Positions 42,832-52,347 of a stretch of DNA of 64,000 nt are shown here, one piece after another (the first letter of the stretch is position 1; each line of letters starts with the position of its first letter). Source of the DNA: Gimibacter soli (lineage in GTDB: Bacteria > Pseudomonadota > Alphaproteobacteria > Sphingomonadales > Kordiimonadaceae); the NCBI RefSeq assembly GCF_028463845.1, contig NZ_CP116805.1:2841001-2905000 (forward strand), in the 5' to 3' direction. Below the pieces are notes generated by a model. That model worked only from the letters and a program-made list of their open reading frames with translations. It searched no databases and was not told the origin of the DNA. Made by a program: the position numbers and the translations under genes.

Positions 42832-43278
42832 ATGACCGATGTTGACCGCCGCCTGCGCATTGCTGTCCGCTCCTTTGTGGACATTTACCGCGAAATCGAA
42901 CGGGCCGCCCGTGTAGGGCGGATGACGATCCCGCAGTACAAGCTTTTGCTGTACTTACGTGCCGGGCCGCAGCGTGCCGGTGAACTGGCCGCCCTTGCCG
43001 CCGTCAAGAAGCCGACAATCACCCCGATTGTGGCCACCCTTGAAGACCGTGGCTGGGTCGCGCGCGAGGCTGATCCCGATGACCGCCGTTCGAGCCGCCT
43101 GATGATGACGGACGAAGGCCGCTTCGCCATGAATGCTTTTGAAAGCGAACTGGCCGAAGTGCTGGATACGCTCCTGCCTGAAGGCAGCAAGGAGCATTTC
43201 TACGAGATGTTCGATATCCTCAACACCGCGCTTTATTCGAGCGTCGAGGAGCGGCTGCGCTATTTCGAGTTCGAATAG
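42832..43278 (+). CDS. MarR-family transcriptional regulator
   Basis: A 148-residue winged-helix regulator: MTIPQYKLLLYLRAGPQRAGELAALAAVKKPTITPIVATLEDRGW, then the wing VAREADPDDRRSSRLMMTDEG. Length is typical. It diverges from the thiolase gene (152-base gap holding both promoters) and converges with an acyl-CoA dehydrogenase. By family habit it could sense an aromatic or acyl-CoA ligand and control the degradation genes around it; this is inference from position. Confidence 0.9.
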   Translation: MTDVDRRLRIAVRSFVDIYREIERAARVGRMTIPQYKLLLYLRAGPQRAGELAALAAVKKPTITPIVATLEDRGWVAREADPDDRRSSRLMMTDEGRFAMNAFESELAEVLDTLLPEGSKEHFYEMFDILNTALYSSVEERLRYFEFE

Positions 43279-43286
43279 CCAACAAA

Positions 43287-43312
43287 AAAGGCGGCCCCGA
43301 AGGACCGCCTTT
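43287..43312. terminator. Bidirectional terminator between marR and acyl-CoA dehydrogenase genes
   Basis: AAAGGCGG (43287-43294) pairs with CCGCCTTT (43305-43312) between convergent genes, with an A-tract on the left acting as the T-run for the minus strand. Confidence 0.7.
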
Positions 43313-43331
43313 CGCCCGAGATCAAACCCGA

Positions 43332-44444
43332 TCAGAAGCTGAGTTTTTCATACCGCGCCAGATGATGGTCGATGGAGCCGAAAAGCCCTTCAAGGATCGT
43401 CGCGCGCTTGAAATAATGGCCAACCGCCAGTTCATCCGTCATGCCCATGCCGCCATGGATCTGGATGGCATTCTCGCCAACGAACTTGCAGGCATGCCCG
43501 ACCTTCGCCTTGGCAAGCGACACGGCAGCCGCGCGGGCCTTGGCATCTTCGCCGAGTTTAAGGGTCGCCATCAGGGTCATCGAAACGGCTTGTTCGACTT
43601 CCATGAACATATCCACCATGCGGTGTTGCAGCACCTGGAAATCGGCAATCGCACGACCGAACTGCTTGCGTTCCTTGGCATATTCCATCGTCTGGGCATG
43701 CAGTTGATGGAGGCACCCAACCGCTTCGGCACAAGCCGCAACGGTGGCTTCGTCCACCACAAGCTCGATCTCAGCGATGCCATCTTCGGCGGTGAGAAGC
43801 GCGTCGGCGCCCACCGACACATTGTCGAACTGCACTTCGGCAGCCGTGCCGCCATCAACGGTCGGGTAGGACCGCATGCTGATACCCTTGGCACCCGCTT
43901 CCACGAGGAAAGCGGCAACGCCTTTTGCGGTTTTGGCGGTGACCACAAAATGCGTGGCCCACGGCGCACCGGCGACAACCGATTTCTGGCCGCTGATCGT
44001 GTAACCGCCACCCGAGGCCTTGGCTTCGGTTTTCACAGCGGCGAGGTCATAACGACCCGTCGGCTCGGCATAGGCAAAGGCAACAATCGCCTCGCCCGAG
44101 ATCAGCTGTTCGATCATGCCTTCGGCGGCCGCACTTTTCGACCGCTTCAGGAAGCCGCCCGCCACCACGACAGTGGAAAGATAGGGCTCCACCGCCAGCG
44201 CCTTGCCGAACTCTTCCATGATCAGCATGTTTTCAAGCGCACCGCCGCCAAGGCCGCCCTGCTCTTCCGAGAAGGCTGCACCAAGGATGCCAAGCTCTTC
44301 CGCCATCGCGGTCCAGACACCGGCATCGCGGCCAGCGTCCGAGCCCGTCATCTTGCGGCGGGCCTCGAAATCATAGGCATCGGCGAAATAGCGCGACAGG
44401 GTGTTCCTGAGAAGGGTCTGTTCTTCGGTATATTCGAAATTCAT
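43332..44444 (-). CDS. Acyl-CoA dehydrogenase (small-subunit type of a pair)
   Basis: A 370-residue flavoprotein of the acyl-CoA dehydrogenase superfamily: MNFEYTEEQTLLRNTLSRYF, SEEQGGLGGGALENMLIMEEFG, FAYAEPTGRYDL, and IQIHGGMGMTDELAVGHYF near the C-terminus. The usual catalytic-Glu YEGT segment is absent. It follows the 44462-45658 gene with 17 bases between, and such pairs form heteromeric dehydrogenases (for example the pimeloyl-CoA dehydrogenase small subunit, by family knowledge). Substrate inferred to be a medium-chain or dicarboxylic acyl-CoA. Confidence 0.88.
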   Translation of the reverse strand: MNFEYTEEQTLLRNTLSRYFADAYDFEARRKMTGSDAGRDAGVWTAMAEELGILGAAFSEEQGGLGGGALENMLIMEEFGKALAVEPYLSTVVVAGGFLKRSKSAAAEGMIEQLISGEAIVAFAYAEPTGRYDLAAVKTEAKASGGGYTISGQKSVVAGAPWATHFVVTAKTAKGVAAFLVEAGAKGISMRSYPTVDGGTAAEVQFDNVSVGADALLTAEDGIAEIELVVDEATVAACAEAVGCLHQLHAQTMEYAKERKQFGRAIADFQVLQHRMVDMFMEVEQAVSMTLMATLKLGEDAKARAAAVSLAKAKVGHACKFVGENAIQIHGGMGMTDELAVGHYFKRATILEGLFGSIDHHLARYEKLSF

Positions 44445-44461
44445 GGTTCTTCTTCCGTCCC

Positions 44462-45658
44462 TTAGAGCCCGAGGACCATCTTGGCGATGATGTTGCGCTG
44501 GATCTCGTTCGACCCGCCATAAATGCTGGTTTTGCGCATGTTGAAATAGCGGGGCGCCGCCTGATGCGCGTAATCCGGCCCGATCGGATAGATATTGTCG
44601 CCGTCCTGCGGGAATCCGCGGAAGTAAGGCGCGCCGTAATGACCGACAGCCTCCAGCACCAGTTCGGTGATGCGCTGCTGCACTTCGGTGCCCTTGATTT
44701 TCAACAGGCTCGATTCCGGCCCCGGCCCCTTGCCGGCCTGTTCGTTCGCCAGAACGCGCAGCTCGGTATATTCAAGGGCGGTCAGGTCCATCTCCAGCTC
44801 GGCAATCTTACGGCGGAAGAAGGGGTCCTCGATGAGCGGGCGGTCGTTTGCCTGCTCGGTCTTGGCGATCTGCTTCAGCTTCTCGATCCCGCGTTTGGAG
44901 CGCGCCACACCGGCAATCCCGGTGCGCTCGTGCGCCAGCAGGAACTTGGCGCAGGTCCAACCCTTGTTTTCGTGGAAGATGCGGTTTTCGACCGGCACTT
45001 TCACATTATCGAGGAAGACCTCGTTCACTTCATGCTCGCCGCCCAAAGTGATGATCGGCCGCACGGTGATGCCCGGCGATTTCATGTCAATGAGCAGGAA
45101 GGAGATGCCTTCCTGCATCTTGGCGTCCGGGTCCGTGCGCACAAGGAAGAAGCCCCAGTCGGCGTGCTGGGCGAGCGTCGTCCAGGTTTTCTGGCCATTG
45201 ACGATATAATGGTCGCCCTGGCGCTCGGCTTTGGTGCGAAGCGATGCGAGGTCCGACCCTGCACCCGGCTCCGAATAGCCCTGACACCACCAATCGTCAC
45301 CCGACAGGATGCGCGGCAGGAAGCGCGCCTTCTGCTCCGGCGTACCGAAGGTATAGATGACGGGGCCAACCATGTTGATGCCAAAGGGCAGGATCATCAT
45401 CGTATCGGCCTTGGCGCATTCGTCAGCGAAGATGAAACGCTCCACCGTCGACCAGCCGGGGCCGCCATATTCCTTCGGCCAGCCCGGCGCAACCCAGCCC
45501 TTTTTGGCAAGGATGCGATGCCAGGCCAGATAATCCTCTTTGCCGAGCTCTTCGCTGTCGGCCAGTTTGGACTTCAGGCTGTCGGGATAATTTTCCGCGA
45601 TGAAGGCACGGACCTCTTCCCGGAACGCGATCTGTTCCGGCGTGAAATCGAGATTCAT
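44462..45658 (-). CDS. Acyl-CoA dehydrogenase (large-subunit type of a pair)
   Basis: About 398 residues from the ATG at 45658 (MNLDFTPEQIAFREEVRAFI), after GGGGAGAGG. FAD/substrate motifs: WCQGYSEPGAGSDLASLRTKAER, HYIVNGQKTWTTLAQHADW, and the C-terminal YGGSNEIQRNIIAKMVLGL. It resembles large subunits of pimeloyl-CoA-type and related dehydrogenases. It forms an operon with the smaller dehydrogenase downstream. The pair together with the thiolase and FadB-like enzyme makes a complete beta-oxidation set. Confidence 0.9.
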   Translation of the reverse strand: MNLDFTPEQIAFREEVRAFIAENYPDSLKSKLADSEELGKEDYLAWHRILAKKGWVAPGWPKEYGGPGWSTVERFIFADECAKADTMMILPFGINMVGPVIYTFGTPEQKARFLPRILSGDDWWCQGYSEPGAGSDLASLRTKAERQGDHYIVNGQKTWTTLAQHADWGFFLVRTDPDAKMQEGISFLLIDMKSPGITVRPIITLGGEHEVNEVFLDNVKVPVENRIFHENKGWTCAKFLLAHERTGIAGVARSKRGIEKLKQIAKTEQANDRPLIEDPFFRRKIAELEMDLTALEYTELRVLANEQAGKGPGPESSLLKIKGTEVQQRITELVLEAVGHYGAPYFRGFPQDGDNIYPIGPDYAHQAAPRYFNMRKTSIYGGSNEIQRNIIAKMVLGL

Positions 45659-45891
45659 GATCGTCCTCTCCCCATGGTGCGCCTCGGGCCAGCCGCCACA
45701 CACCACCTCATTTAGTTAGTGATCCTAACCAGATTGCCACACTCGGTCCGTGCGGGCAATCCCGCATCAAACCGAACGGTCTTAAAATTGGCCTTGGCCC
45801 CATATCCCCATCCGTGCCAGTGTGATAGCCGGGCCGGGCGGCGTCAAGACCGACCGAACGGCCAGACAGATGCTCAGGGAGGCGGCATCCG

Positions 45892-47202
45892 GTGCCAGAA
45901 AAAAGCCCGACATTCCGGCGCGACTTCGCGCTTCTTTTCACCGTTCTTCTGGTTGTGGCAGCAGGAAACACGGCGCTGCAATCGGTGCTGCCCTCCATCG
46001 GGCGGCTTCTGCATATCTCCGATGTGCTGATTGCCATCATCTTTTCCTTCTCCGCGCTTCTCTGGACCATCGCTGCCCCCTTCTGGGCACGCCAGTCGGA
46101 CTTGCGTGGCCGCAAGCGGCTGGTGCTGATTGGCCTCGGCGGCTATGTGGTTTCGATGACAGCCTGCGGCCTCGCGATTTTCGCGGGCATCGAAGGCTGG
46201 CTGCCGGCCCTTGCGGTTTTCCTGTTCTTCACCGTGGCGCGTGGTCTTTTCGGCCTATTCGGCTCCGCTTCCAACCCGGCGGCGCAAGCCTATGTCGCGG
46301 CGCGCACATCGAAGGCCGAACGCACACAGGCGCTGGCGACCCTCGGCTCCGCCTTCGGGCTCGGCACCGTGCTTGGCCCCGCCATGGCGCCCTTCCTGAT
46401 CCTGCCGGTTGTCGGGCTTTCCGGCCCCATCTTTTCCTTCGCCGTGATAGCGCTTGTCACCGCCATCACCATCCTGAAGCTGCTGCCGAACGACACGGTC
46501 GTCCTCAAAGCCGGGGACGGCGGCGCGGCAGCGAGCCTGCCGAGCATCGGGGGCGGGCCGACCGGTGCTTCCGCCGTCGCCGCAGACAAGGGCGCGAAAC
46601 ACCGCCTTTCGTGGAAAGACGAACGTGTCATGCCGCTGATGGTTTTCGGTTTCATGATGGGCAGCATGCAGGCATTGACCGGCCAGACGCTCGGCTTCCT
46701 GATCATCGACCGCACAGGCCTTGGCCCCACCGAAGCCGCCCACCAGATCGGTATCGCGCTGATGGCCGGCGCTGTGGCCACGCTTTTCGCCCAGTGGGGC
46801 CTGATCCGCATGTTCCATATGACGCCAAAGCAGCTGATGCGCTGGGGCGCGGCCATGGCCTTTCTCGGCACGCTGATCACCGCCCTGACGCCTGATTTTT
46901 ACGGGATTGTTGTCGCCTTCGCGCTCACCTGCATGGGCTACGGCTTCGCGCGGCCGGGCTTCACGGCTGGCGCCTCGCTTGCGGTCGGAGAAGCCGACCA
47001 GGGGGCAGTTGCCGGCGCGGTGACGGCGGTGAACGGCTCCACCTTCATCCTCGCCCCGGCGGTTGGCATCGGGCTTTACCAGATTGCACAGCCCCTGCCG
47101 TTCCTCGCCGCCGCGGCCTGCCTTGCGGCCCTGTATGTCTATGCCTACAGGAACCGCGTATTGGCGCAGGATTATGACGACGGCAAGGAGGAAGCTGCCT
47201 GA
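45892..47202 (+). CDS. MFS transporter
   Basis: A 436-residue inner-membrane protein with 12 predicted helices, starting at a GTG (45892) after GGGAGG. The MFS signature between helices 2 and 3 reads FWARQSDLRGRKRLVLIGLGG, and a second, weaker copy lies in the second half. A hydrophilic central loop (about 203-245) is typical. It resembles drug or metabolite exporters (for example multidrug MFS-1). It lies divergently from the dehydrogenase pair. Its stop directly abuts that of the FadB-like gene on the other strand. Confidence 0.87.
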   Translation: MPEKSPTFRRDFALLFTVLLVVAAGNTALQSVLPSIGRLLHISDVLIAIIFSFSALLWTIAAPFWARQSDLRGRKRLVLIGLGGYVVSMTACGLAIFAGIEGWLPALAVFLFFTVARGLFGLFGSASNPAAQAYVAARTSKAERTQALATLGSAFGLGTVLGPAMAPFLILPVVGLSGPIFSFAVIALVTAITILKLLPNDTVVLKAGDGGAAASLPSIGGGPTGASAVAADKGAKHRLSWKDERVMPLMVFGFMMGSMQALTGQTLGFLIIDRTGLGPTEAAHQIGIALMAGAVATLFAQWGLIRMFHMTPKQLMRWGAAMAFLGTLITALTPDFYGIVVAFALTCMGYGFARPGFTAGASLAVGEADQGAVAGAVTAVNGSTFILAPAVGIGLYQIAQPLPFLAAAACLAALYVYAYRNRVLAQDYDDGKEEAA

Positions 47203-49293
47203 TCAGGCAGCGCTGAAGCCCTTGCCTTCCCTGACGAGCCTTTCAAGAAGCGCAGACGGCTTGAAGTCCGCCCCCATCGTGGTCTCGAACTCCTGCATGC
47301 GCTTCAGCACCTTGTCGAGACCCACGAGCTCGCCCCAGAACATGGGGCCGCCCCGATAGACCGGCCAGCCATAGCCGTTGATCCAGACGATATCGATGTC
47401 GGATGCGCGGTAGGCCTTGCCTTCCTCGAGGATTTTCGCGCCTTCATTGACCATGGGATAGAGGCAGCGCTCTAATATTTCTTCATCGCTGATGCTGCGA
47501 CGCTTGATGCCGGCTTTGGCGGAAAGATCGAGGATGATCTTTTCCGTCACCGGGCTCGGGCTGCCGACACGCTTCTCGTCATAATCGTAGAAGCCTGCAC
47601 CGGTTTTCTGGCCGCGGCGGTCCATCTCGCACAGTAGATCGCGGACGGTTTCACCCTTCGAGGTTTCCTTGGACCAGCCGATATCAAGGCCGGCCAGATC
47701 ACCCATCTGGAACGGCCCCATCGGCATGCCGAAATCATAAAGCACGCGGTCCACATCCCACGGCATCGCGCCCTCAAGGATCAGCTTCTGTGCCTCGCGC
47801 TGGCGGGCGGCCAGCATGCGGTTGCCGATGAAGCCATGGCATACGCCAGCCACCACACCGACCTTGCCGATCTTGCGGGCGAGATCGAGCGCTGTGACAA
47901 GCACGTCCGATGCCGTTTTCTCAGCCCGCACGATCTCCAACAAGCGCATCACGTTGGCGGGTGAGAAGAAGTGCAGCCCCAGCACATCGCCCGGCCGTTT
48001 GGTGACCGAGGCGATCTCGTCCACATCCAGATAGGATGTGTTGGTGGCGAGGATCGCGCCGGGCTTGGCGAGCGCATCAAGCTTGGTGAAGACCTCTTTC
48101 TTGATGTCCATATTTTCAAACACCGCCTCGATGACGAGGTCGGCCTCGGCGACGGATGCGAGATCAAGGCTGCCGGTGAGGCACCCCATGCGCTTCTCCA
48201 CATCGTCCGCGCTGATACGGCCCTTGGCGGCAGTGTTTTCGTAATTCTTGCGAATGACACCGAGCCCGCGTTGCAGGGCTTCGTCTTTCATCTCGATGAT
48301 GGTGACGGGGATGCCGACATTCGCGAAATTCATCGCGATGCCGCCGCCCATCGTGCCAGCGCCGATGATGGCAACCTTGCCGATGGCGCGCGGCTTCACA
48401 TCGCCGTCGAGGTTCGGGATCTTGGCGGCTTCGCGTTCCGAGAAAAAGACATAGCGCTGGGCGGCCGATTGGCTGCCGGTCATCAGCTTCATGAAGGCAT
48501 CGCGCTCAAACTTCATGCCTTCGTCGAACGGCAGGTTCACAGCCGCCTCGATACATTTGATATTGGCCTCGGGCGCTTCAAAGCCCCGGAACTTGCGGGC
48601 ATTCGCCTTGCGGAATTCGTCAAATAGGCCGGGATTGGCGCGGGCCTCGGCAAGTTTTTCGTCCATATCGCGGATGCGGCGGAGCGGCTTGCCCTCGGCC
48701 ACAGCCTTGCGTGCAAAAGCGATAGCGGCGGCTTCAAGCCCGCCTTCATCGGCCAGCTCGTCCACAAGGCCCATCGCATGCGCCTTTTTCGCCGGCACAT
48801 GATCGCCGCCCGTCACCATCTTGAGCGCGGCTTCTGCGCCAACAAGACGCGGCAGGCGCTGCGTACCGCCGGCGCCCGGCAGCAGGCCGAGCTTCACTTC
48901 CGGCAGGCCGCATTTGGCCGAAGGCACAGCAACCCGCCAATGACAGGCAAGTGCAACCTCGAGCCCGCCGCCAAGCGCGGTGCCGTGGATCGCTGCTACA
49001 ACAGGCTTGCCAACATTCTCGATGGCTTCTTCCACATCGTGCAGGCTCGGGCCCTGCATCGGCTTGCCGAACTCGCGGATATCGGCGCCCGCGATGAAGG
49101 TACGGCCATCGCAGGCCAGCACGATGGCGGTGATATCAGCATTGGCGCCGACTGCATCGAATGCGGCCTTGAGCCCGGCGCGCACGTCTGCCGACAGTGC
49201 ATTCACCGGCGGATTATCGACCCGCACAACGGCCAGATCGCCCTCGGTCTCAAGCCGTACGGTATCGCTGAATTTGGTCACAAGCATACTCAC
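47203..49293 (-). CDS. Bifunctional enoyl-CoA hydratase / 3-hydroxyacyl-CoA dehydrogenase (FadB-like)
   Basis: A 696-residue fusion. The N-terminal crotonase domain (about 10-190) has the oxyanion and Glu motifs [17 protein letters not shown] and [20 protein letters not shown]. The NAD-binding domain follows (about 295-480; [51 protein letters not shown]), then the C-terminal dehydrogenase domain with [12 protein letters not shown]. It performs two steps of beta-oxidation. It is the shorter form common in Alphaproteobacteria. The partner thiolase is at 41.5-42.7 kb. Confidence 0.94.
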   Translation of the reverse strand: MSMLVTKFSDTVRLETEGDLAVVRVDNPPVNALSADVRAGLKAAFDAVGANADITAIVLACDGRTFIAGADIREFGKPMQGPSLHDVEEAIENVGKPVVAAIHGTALGGGLEVALACHWRVAVPSAKCGLPEVKLGLLPGAGGTQRLPRLVGAEAALKMVTGGDHVPAKKAHAMGLVDELADEGGLEAAAIAFARKAVAEGKPLRRIRDMDEKLAEARANPGLFDEFRKANARKFRGFEAPEANIKCIEAAVNLPFDEGMKFERDAFMKLMTGSQSAAQRYVFFSEREAAKIPNLDGDVKPRAIGKVAIIGAGTMGGGIAMNFANVGIPVTIIEMKDEALQRGLGVIRKNYENTAAKGRISADDVEKRMGCLTGSLDLASVAEADLVIEAVFENMDIKKEVFTKLDALAKPGAILATNTSYLDVDEIASVTKRPGDVLGLHFFSPANVMRLLEIVRAEKTASDVLVTALDLARKIGKVGVVAGVCHGFIGNRMLAARQREAQKLILEGAMPWDVDRVLYDFGMPMGPFQMGDLAGLDIGWSKETSKGETVRDLLCEMDRRGQKTGAGFYDYDEKRVGSPSPVTEKIILDLSAKAGIKRRSISDEEILERCLYPMVNEGAKILEEGKAYRASDIDIVWINGYGWPVYRGGPMFWGELVGLDKVLKRMQEFETTMGADFKPSALLERLVREGKGFSAA

Positions 49294-49352
49294 CCTCCCT
49301 TGATCAGATAATTTCGCGGGGGATTGTAAGGGAGGCTAACCAAATTGACGAT

Positions 49353-50618
49353 TCAATTTTCCGAAACGCTGGCTGCTACCATTTCCGGCTGGCGCACGGG
49401 CAGGCCGACGGTCACAGTTGTGCCCTCCCCTTCGGCGGAATCAAGCCATACGGTCCCGTTATGGCGGCGAGTGATCTCGCGCACGATGGCAAGGCCAACC
49501 CCGTGCCCCCCAGCGGTATCGGACCTATCCCCACGCTGGAACATTTCGAACACCTTGGGCAACTTGTCCGCTGCGATACCGCGCCCGGTATCCACCACCT
49601 GGATACTGATCCAGTCCCGGTCGCCTTTTGCCTGGATTTCGATCCGGCCCTGATCGGTGTATTTTACCGCGTTCGACAGGATATTTTCAAAGAGCCGCCA
49701 GACAAGCAGTCTGTCGCCTGCCATCGTCAACTTGCCCTCAACATTCAGGTTAATATTCAACCCCTTGCGACGTGCGTCCAGCTCAAGCTCGTTGATAATA
49801 CTGCGGAAAATATCCGCCAGATCAAACTCGCTGAGTTCCAGTTCGATGGCGCCGGACTTCAGCCGTTGCACCTCGACAATCTGCCGGACAAGGCCGCTGA
49901 GCCGCTGGCCCGCATCGCGGATATCGCGCACATAGCTGAGGTTGCGGCCTTCAAGCTCGTTGCCATGCACCTTCATTTCCAGCATTTCGGAAAAGCCGAT
50001 GATGGCATTGAGGGGTGTTTTGAAATCATGGCTGACATTGGCAAGCATCGCATCACGCGCCTCGATCTCGGCCTGAAGCTCTTCGTTGAGCGCCGCGTGA
50101 TCCAACATCAGCTGTTCAAGCCGGGCTGTGCGCGCCTTCACGCGTTCTTCCAGCTCATTGATCAACCGATCCCGATCCGATTCAGCCTTTTCCTTCTCCC
50201 TGATGCCGGCACGCAATTCCTCATTCAGTTTCGCCATAACCACGACCGACGGCATATTGGCCACATGCCGCATATTCATCAGGAGAAATGCCGCCGTCAC
50301 GAGGGATACCGCCGCCGTCGCAGCCTTCAATATCCCCTCAAGGGCATAAATCGGCTGCCACATGGTGACGATACCGAACACATGGGTGATACCGCAAAGA
50401 AGGATGAAGGCCGCAAACAACCCGGCCACGGGCGCGGGCAGCAGGTCGGGCCGGTCCCGGCGGACTTTCAGAAGCGCAAAAGGGATGATGAAGTAGGCGA
50501 TGGCGATAGCCGCATCGGAGCCAACATGCAGATGGATGATCCTGTCATCCCAGATCAGGCAATACCCATGGGGCGCAAAACCCGCATCCCCCACGAGCCA
50601 CTCGTAGAGACTAGACAT
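49353..50618 (-). CDS. Histidine kinase with an ethylene-receptor-like membrane domain
   Basis: A 421-residue inner-membrane sensor kinase. The first 120 residues contain three helices that match the ethylene-binding domain of plant ETR1. Relative to ETR1, the binding residues Asp25, Tyr32, Ile35, Pro36, Ile62, Cys65 and His69 appear as Asp35, Tyr42, Ile45, Pro46, Ile72, Cys75 and His79 (SDAAIAIAYFIIP; FILLCGITHV), a constant shift of ten, and KAATAAVS parallels ETR1 KVLTAVVS. A coiled coil (about 130-190) leads to the DHp helix with ANVSHDFKTPLNAIIGFSEM, then the ATPase: LFENILSNAVKYT, VVDTGRGIAADKLPKVFEMF, GHGVGLAIV. No receiver domain or neighbouring response regulator is seen. Ethylene or copper sensing is an inference from residue conservation. 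Confidence 0.9.
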   Translation of the reverse strand: MSSLYEWLVGDAGFAPHGYCLIWDDRIIHLHVGSDAAIAIAYFIIPFALLKVRRDRPDLLPAPVAGLFAAFILLCGITHVFGIVTMWQPIYALEGILKAATAAVSLVTAAFLLMNMRHVANMPSVVVMAKLNEELRAGIREKEKAESDRDRLINELEERVKARTARLEQLMLDHAALNEELQAEIEARDAMLANVSHDFKTPLNAIIGFSEMLEMKVHGNELEGRNLSYVRDIRDAGQRLSGLVRQIVEVQRLKSGAIELELSEFDLADIFRSIINELELDARRKGLNINLNVEGKLTMAGDRLLVWRLFENILSNAVKYTDQGRIEIQAKGDRDWISIQVVDTGRGIAADKLPKVFEMFQRGDRSDTAGGHGVGLAIVREITRRHNGTVWLDSAEGEGTTVTVGLPVRQPEMVAASVSEN

Positions 50619-50828
50619 GACAAGACCCCCAGTCGCCCGATACTGTTTCTACAGGGCGGCATTCAACCGCCAGACGCCTCAAGCGGTTGATAATATAGCA
50701 ATAGGCGAGAAAAACAACCAAAGGGCCGCGACCACCATCCTCTTGTATGATGGACGAATGCCGCGCACCGCCTTATAGTTCGTGCACCTAACCAATTATG
50801 GACCGATAGCGAGAAACGGCGAAGTACC

Positions 50829-51638
50829 ATGAGTGACCTTATTCCGATGAGTGATGTGATCAACGGCCTTGCCCCCGCGGGCGAAGGCTTCAGCCTGACG
50901 GTGCCCCCCGGCTGGGGACAGGGCCGTTCGGCCTTCGGCGGGCTGACGGCTGCCCTTGCCGTCAATGCCATGCGGCAAAAGCTCGGGGCAGATGAACGCC
51001 CGCTGCGCTCGCTTCTCGTTTCCTTCGTCGCCCCTGTCCTCCTCGGTGAAAAGGCCGATATCGAGGCAAACCTGCTGCGCGCCGGCAAATCGGTCATTCA
51101 GGCCGAAGCCCGGCTCGTCTCAGGCGGCGGTGTGGCGGCTGTCGCACAGGCCGCCTTTGGCGACGCGCGCCCGACCAAAGGCTCGTCACCCCTTGCGGCC
51201 TTCACGCCCGAAGAACGCGATAGCGTACCCGCAGCCCCGTTTGTGAAAGGACTGTTCCCCGATTTCCTCGAGAATTTCGAGATTCGCTGGACCGGCGGCG
51301 GCATCCCTTCAAGCGGCAGCAATTCCACCCGCATCGGCATGTGGGTGCGCTTCCGCAATCCGGTGGATGAAGCCCTTGCGACCGAACGGCTGATCGCCAT
51401 CGCCGACATGCCCCCGCCCGCAATGCTATCGCATTACCGCGAACGCAAAACGGCAAGTTCGCTTACCTGGTCGCTCGATTTCCTCGTCGATCCGCGCGAG
51501 GTGACAGGCGAATGGTTCTATCTGGACTTTTCCCTGGATGCTGCTGACGGCGGCTATTGCCAGCAAACCGGCCGCATCTTCACGGAAGACGGTCGGCTTG
51601 TGATGATCGGCCACCAAGTGATGGTCTATTTCGAATAA
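50829..51638 (+). CDS. Acyl-CoA thioesterase (double-hotdog, TesB-like)
   Basis: A 269-residue protein of the thioesterase-like superfamily: LTVPPGWGQGRSAFGGLTAALAVNAM, RSLLVSFVAPVLLGEKADI, LTWSLDFLVDPREVTGEWFYLD, and the C-terminal DGRLVMIGHQVMVYF. Two hotdog halves are expected, with the catalytic residues less clear than in TesB. It hydrolyses acyl-CoA, possibly to balance CoA during fatty acid breakdown. Either ATG (50829 or 50847) could start it; no adjacent gene on the same strand. Confidence 0.82.
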   Translation: MSDLIPMSDVINGLAPAGEGFSLTVPPGWGQGRSAFGGLTAALAVNAMRQKLGADERPLRSLLVSFVAPVLLGEKADIEANLLRAGKSVIQAEARLVSGGGVAAVAQAAFGDARPTKGSSPLAAFTPEERDSVPAAPFVKGLFPDFLENFEIRWTGGGIPSSGSNSTRIGMWVRFRNPVDEALATERLIAIADMPPPAMLSHYRERKTASSLTWSLDFLVDPREVTGEWFYLDFSLDAADGGYCQQTGRIFTEDGRLVMIGHQVMVYFE

Positions 51639-52328
51639 TCAGGCGATGCGGTGACGCAGGGTGCCGACGCCATCGATGCCCCCTTCGATGAGTGCACCCT
51701 TCGTGACCGCCCCTACCCCCGCTGGCGTACCGGTGAAGATCAGGTCACCGGGCGCGAGTGTCACAAAACGCGACAGCTCGGCAATGATTGCAGGAACCGA
51801 CCAGATCATGTCGCCAAGGTCCGCGTCCTGTCGGACTGCGCCATCGACCGAAAGCCATATCCGCCCGGTAGCGGGATGCCCGGCCTTGGCCGCCGGTACC
51901 AGCGAGCCAATGGGCGCCGACTGGTCAAACCCTTTGGCCATATCCCATGGAGAGCCGCCCTTCTTGGCCAGTCCCTGCAGGTCCCGCCGGGTCAGGTCGT
52001 TTCCTACCGCATAACCGAAGACATGCGACAGCGCATCGGCCTCGGCAATATTGGCGCCGCCGGACTTCAGCGCGACGACAAGCTCGATTTCAAAATGCAG
52101 GTCTGCTGTCATCGGCGGGTAGGCCGCGTCAGCACCATCGGTGACAAGCGCGTCCGCCGGCTTCGAGAAAAAGGTCGGCGGTACCGATTTGGGATCTCCG
52201 CCCATTTCGCGCACATGGTCGGCATAATTGCGGCCAACGCAATAGATGCGGTGCACGGGGAAACGGGCATCCGTGCCGTCAACAGGCACACTCGTAGTTA
52301 CTGGTGCAGGGATCACAAAATCGGTCAT
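51639..52328 (-). CDS. Fumarylacetoacetate hydrolase (FAH) family protein
   Basis: A 229-residue enzyme of the FAHD1/fumarylpyruvate-hydrolase type. It has VHRIYCVGRNYADHVREMGG, PPTFFSKPADALV, and metal ligands in LHFEIELVVALKSG (E-x-E) and VGNDLTRRDLQGLAKK, then LIFTGTPAGVGAV. It cleaves C-C bonds in acylpyruvates or similar ketoacids, and may take part in aromatic degradation. Lies 20 bases downstream of the B12 ATPase gene on one strand; stop codon touches that of the thioesterase gene. Confidence 0.9.
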   Translation of the reverse strand: MTDFVIPAPVTTSVPVDGTDARFPVHRIYCVGRNYADHVREMGGDPKSVPPTFFSKPADALVTDGADAAYPPMTADLHFEIELVVALKSGGANIAEADALSHVFGYAVGNDLTRRDLQGLAKKGGSPWDMAKGFDQSAPIGSLVPAAKAGHPATGRIWLSVDGAVRQDADLGDMIWSVPAIIAELSRFVTLAPGDLIFTGTPAGVGAVTKGALIEGGIDGVGTLRHRIA

Positions 52329-52347
52329 CGCATATCTTCCAGGACAG

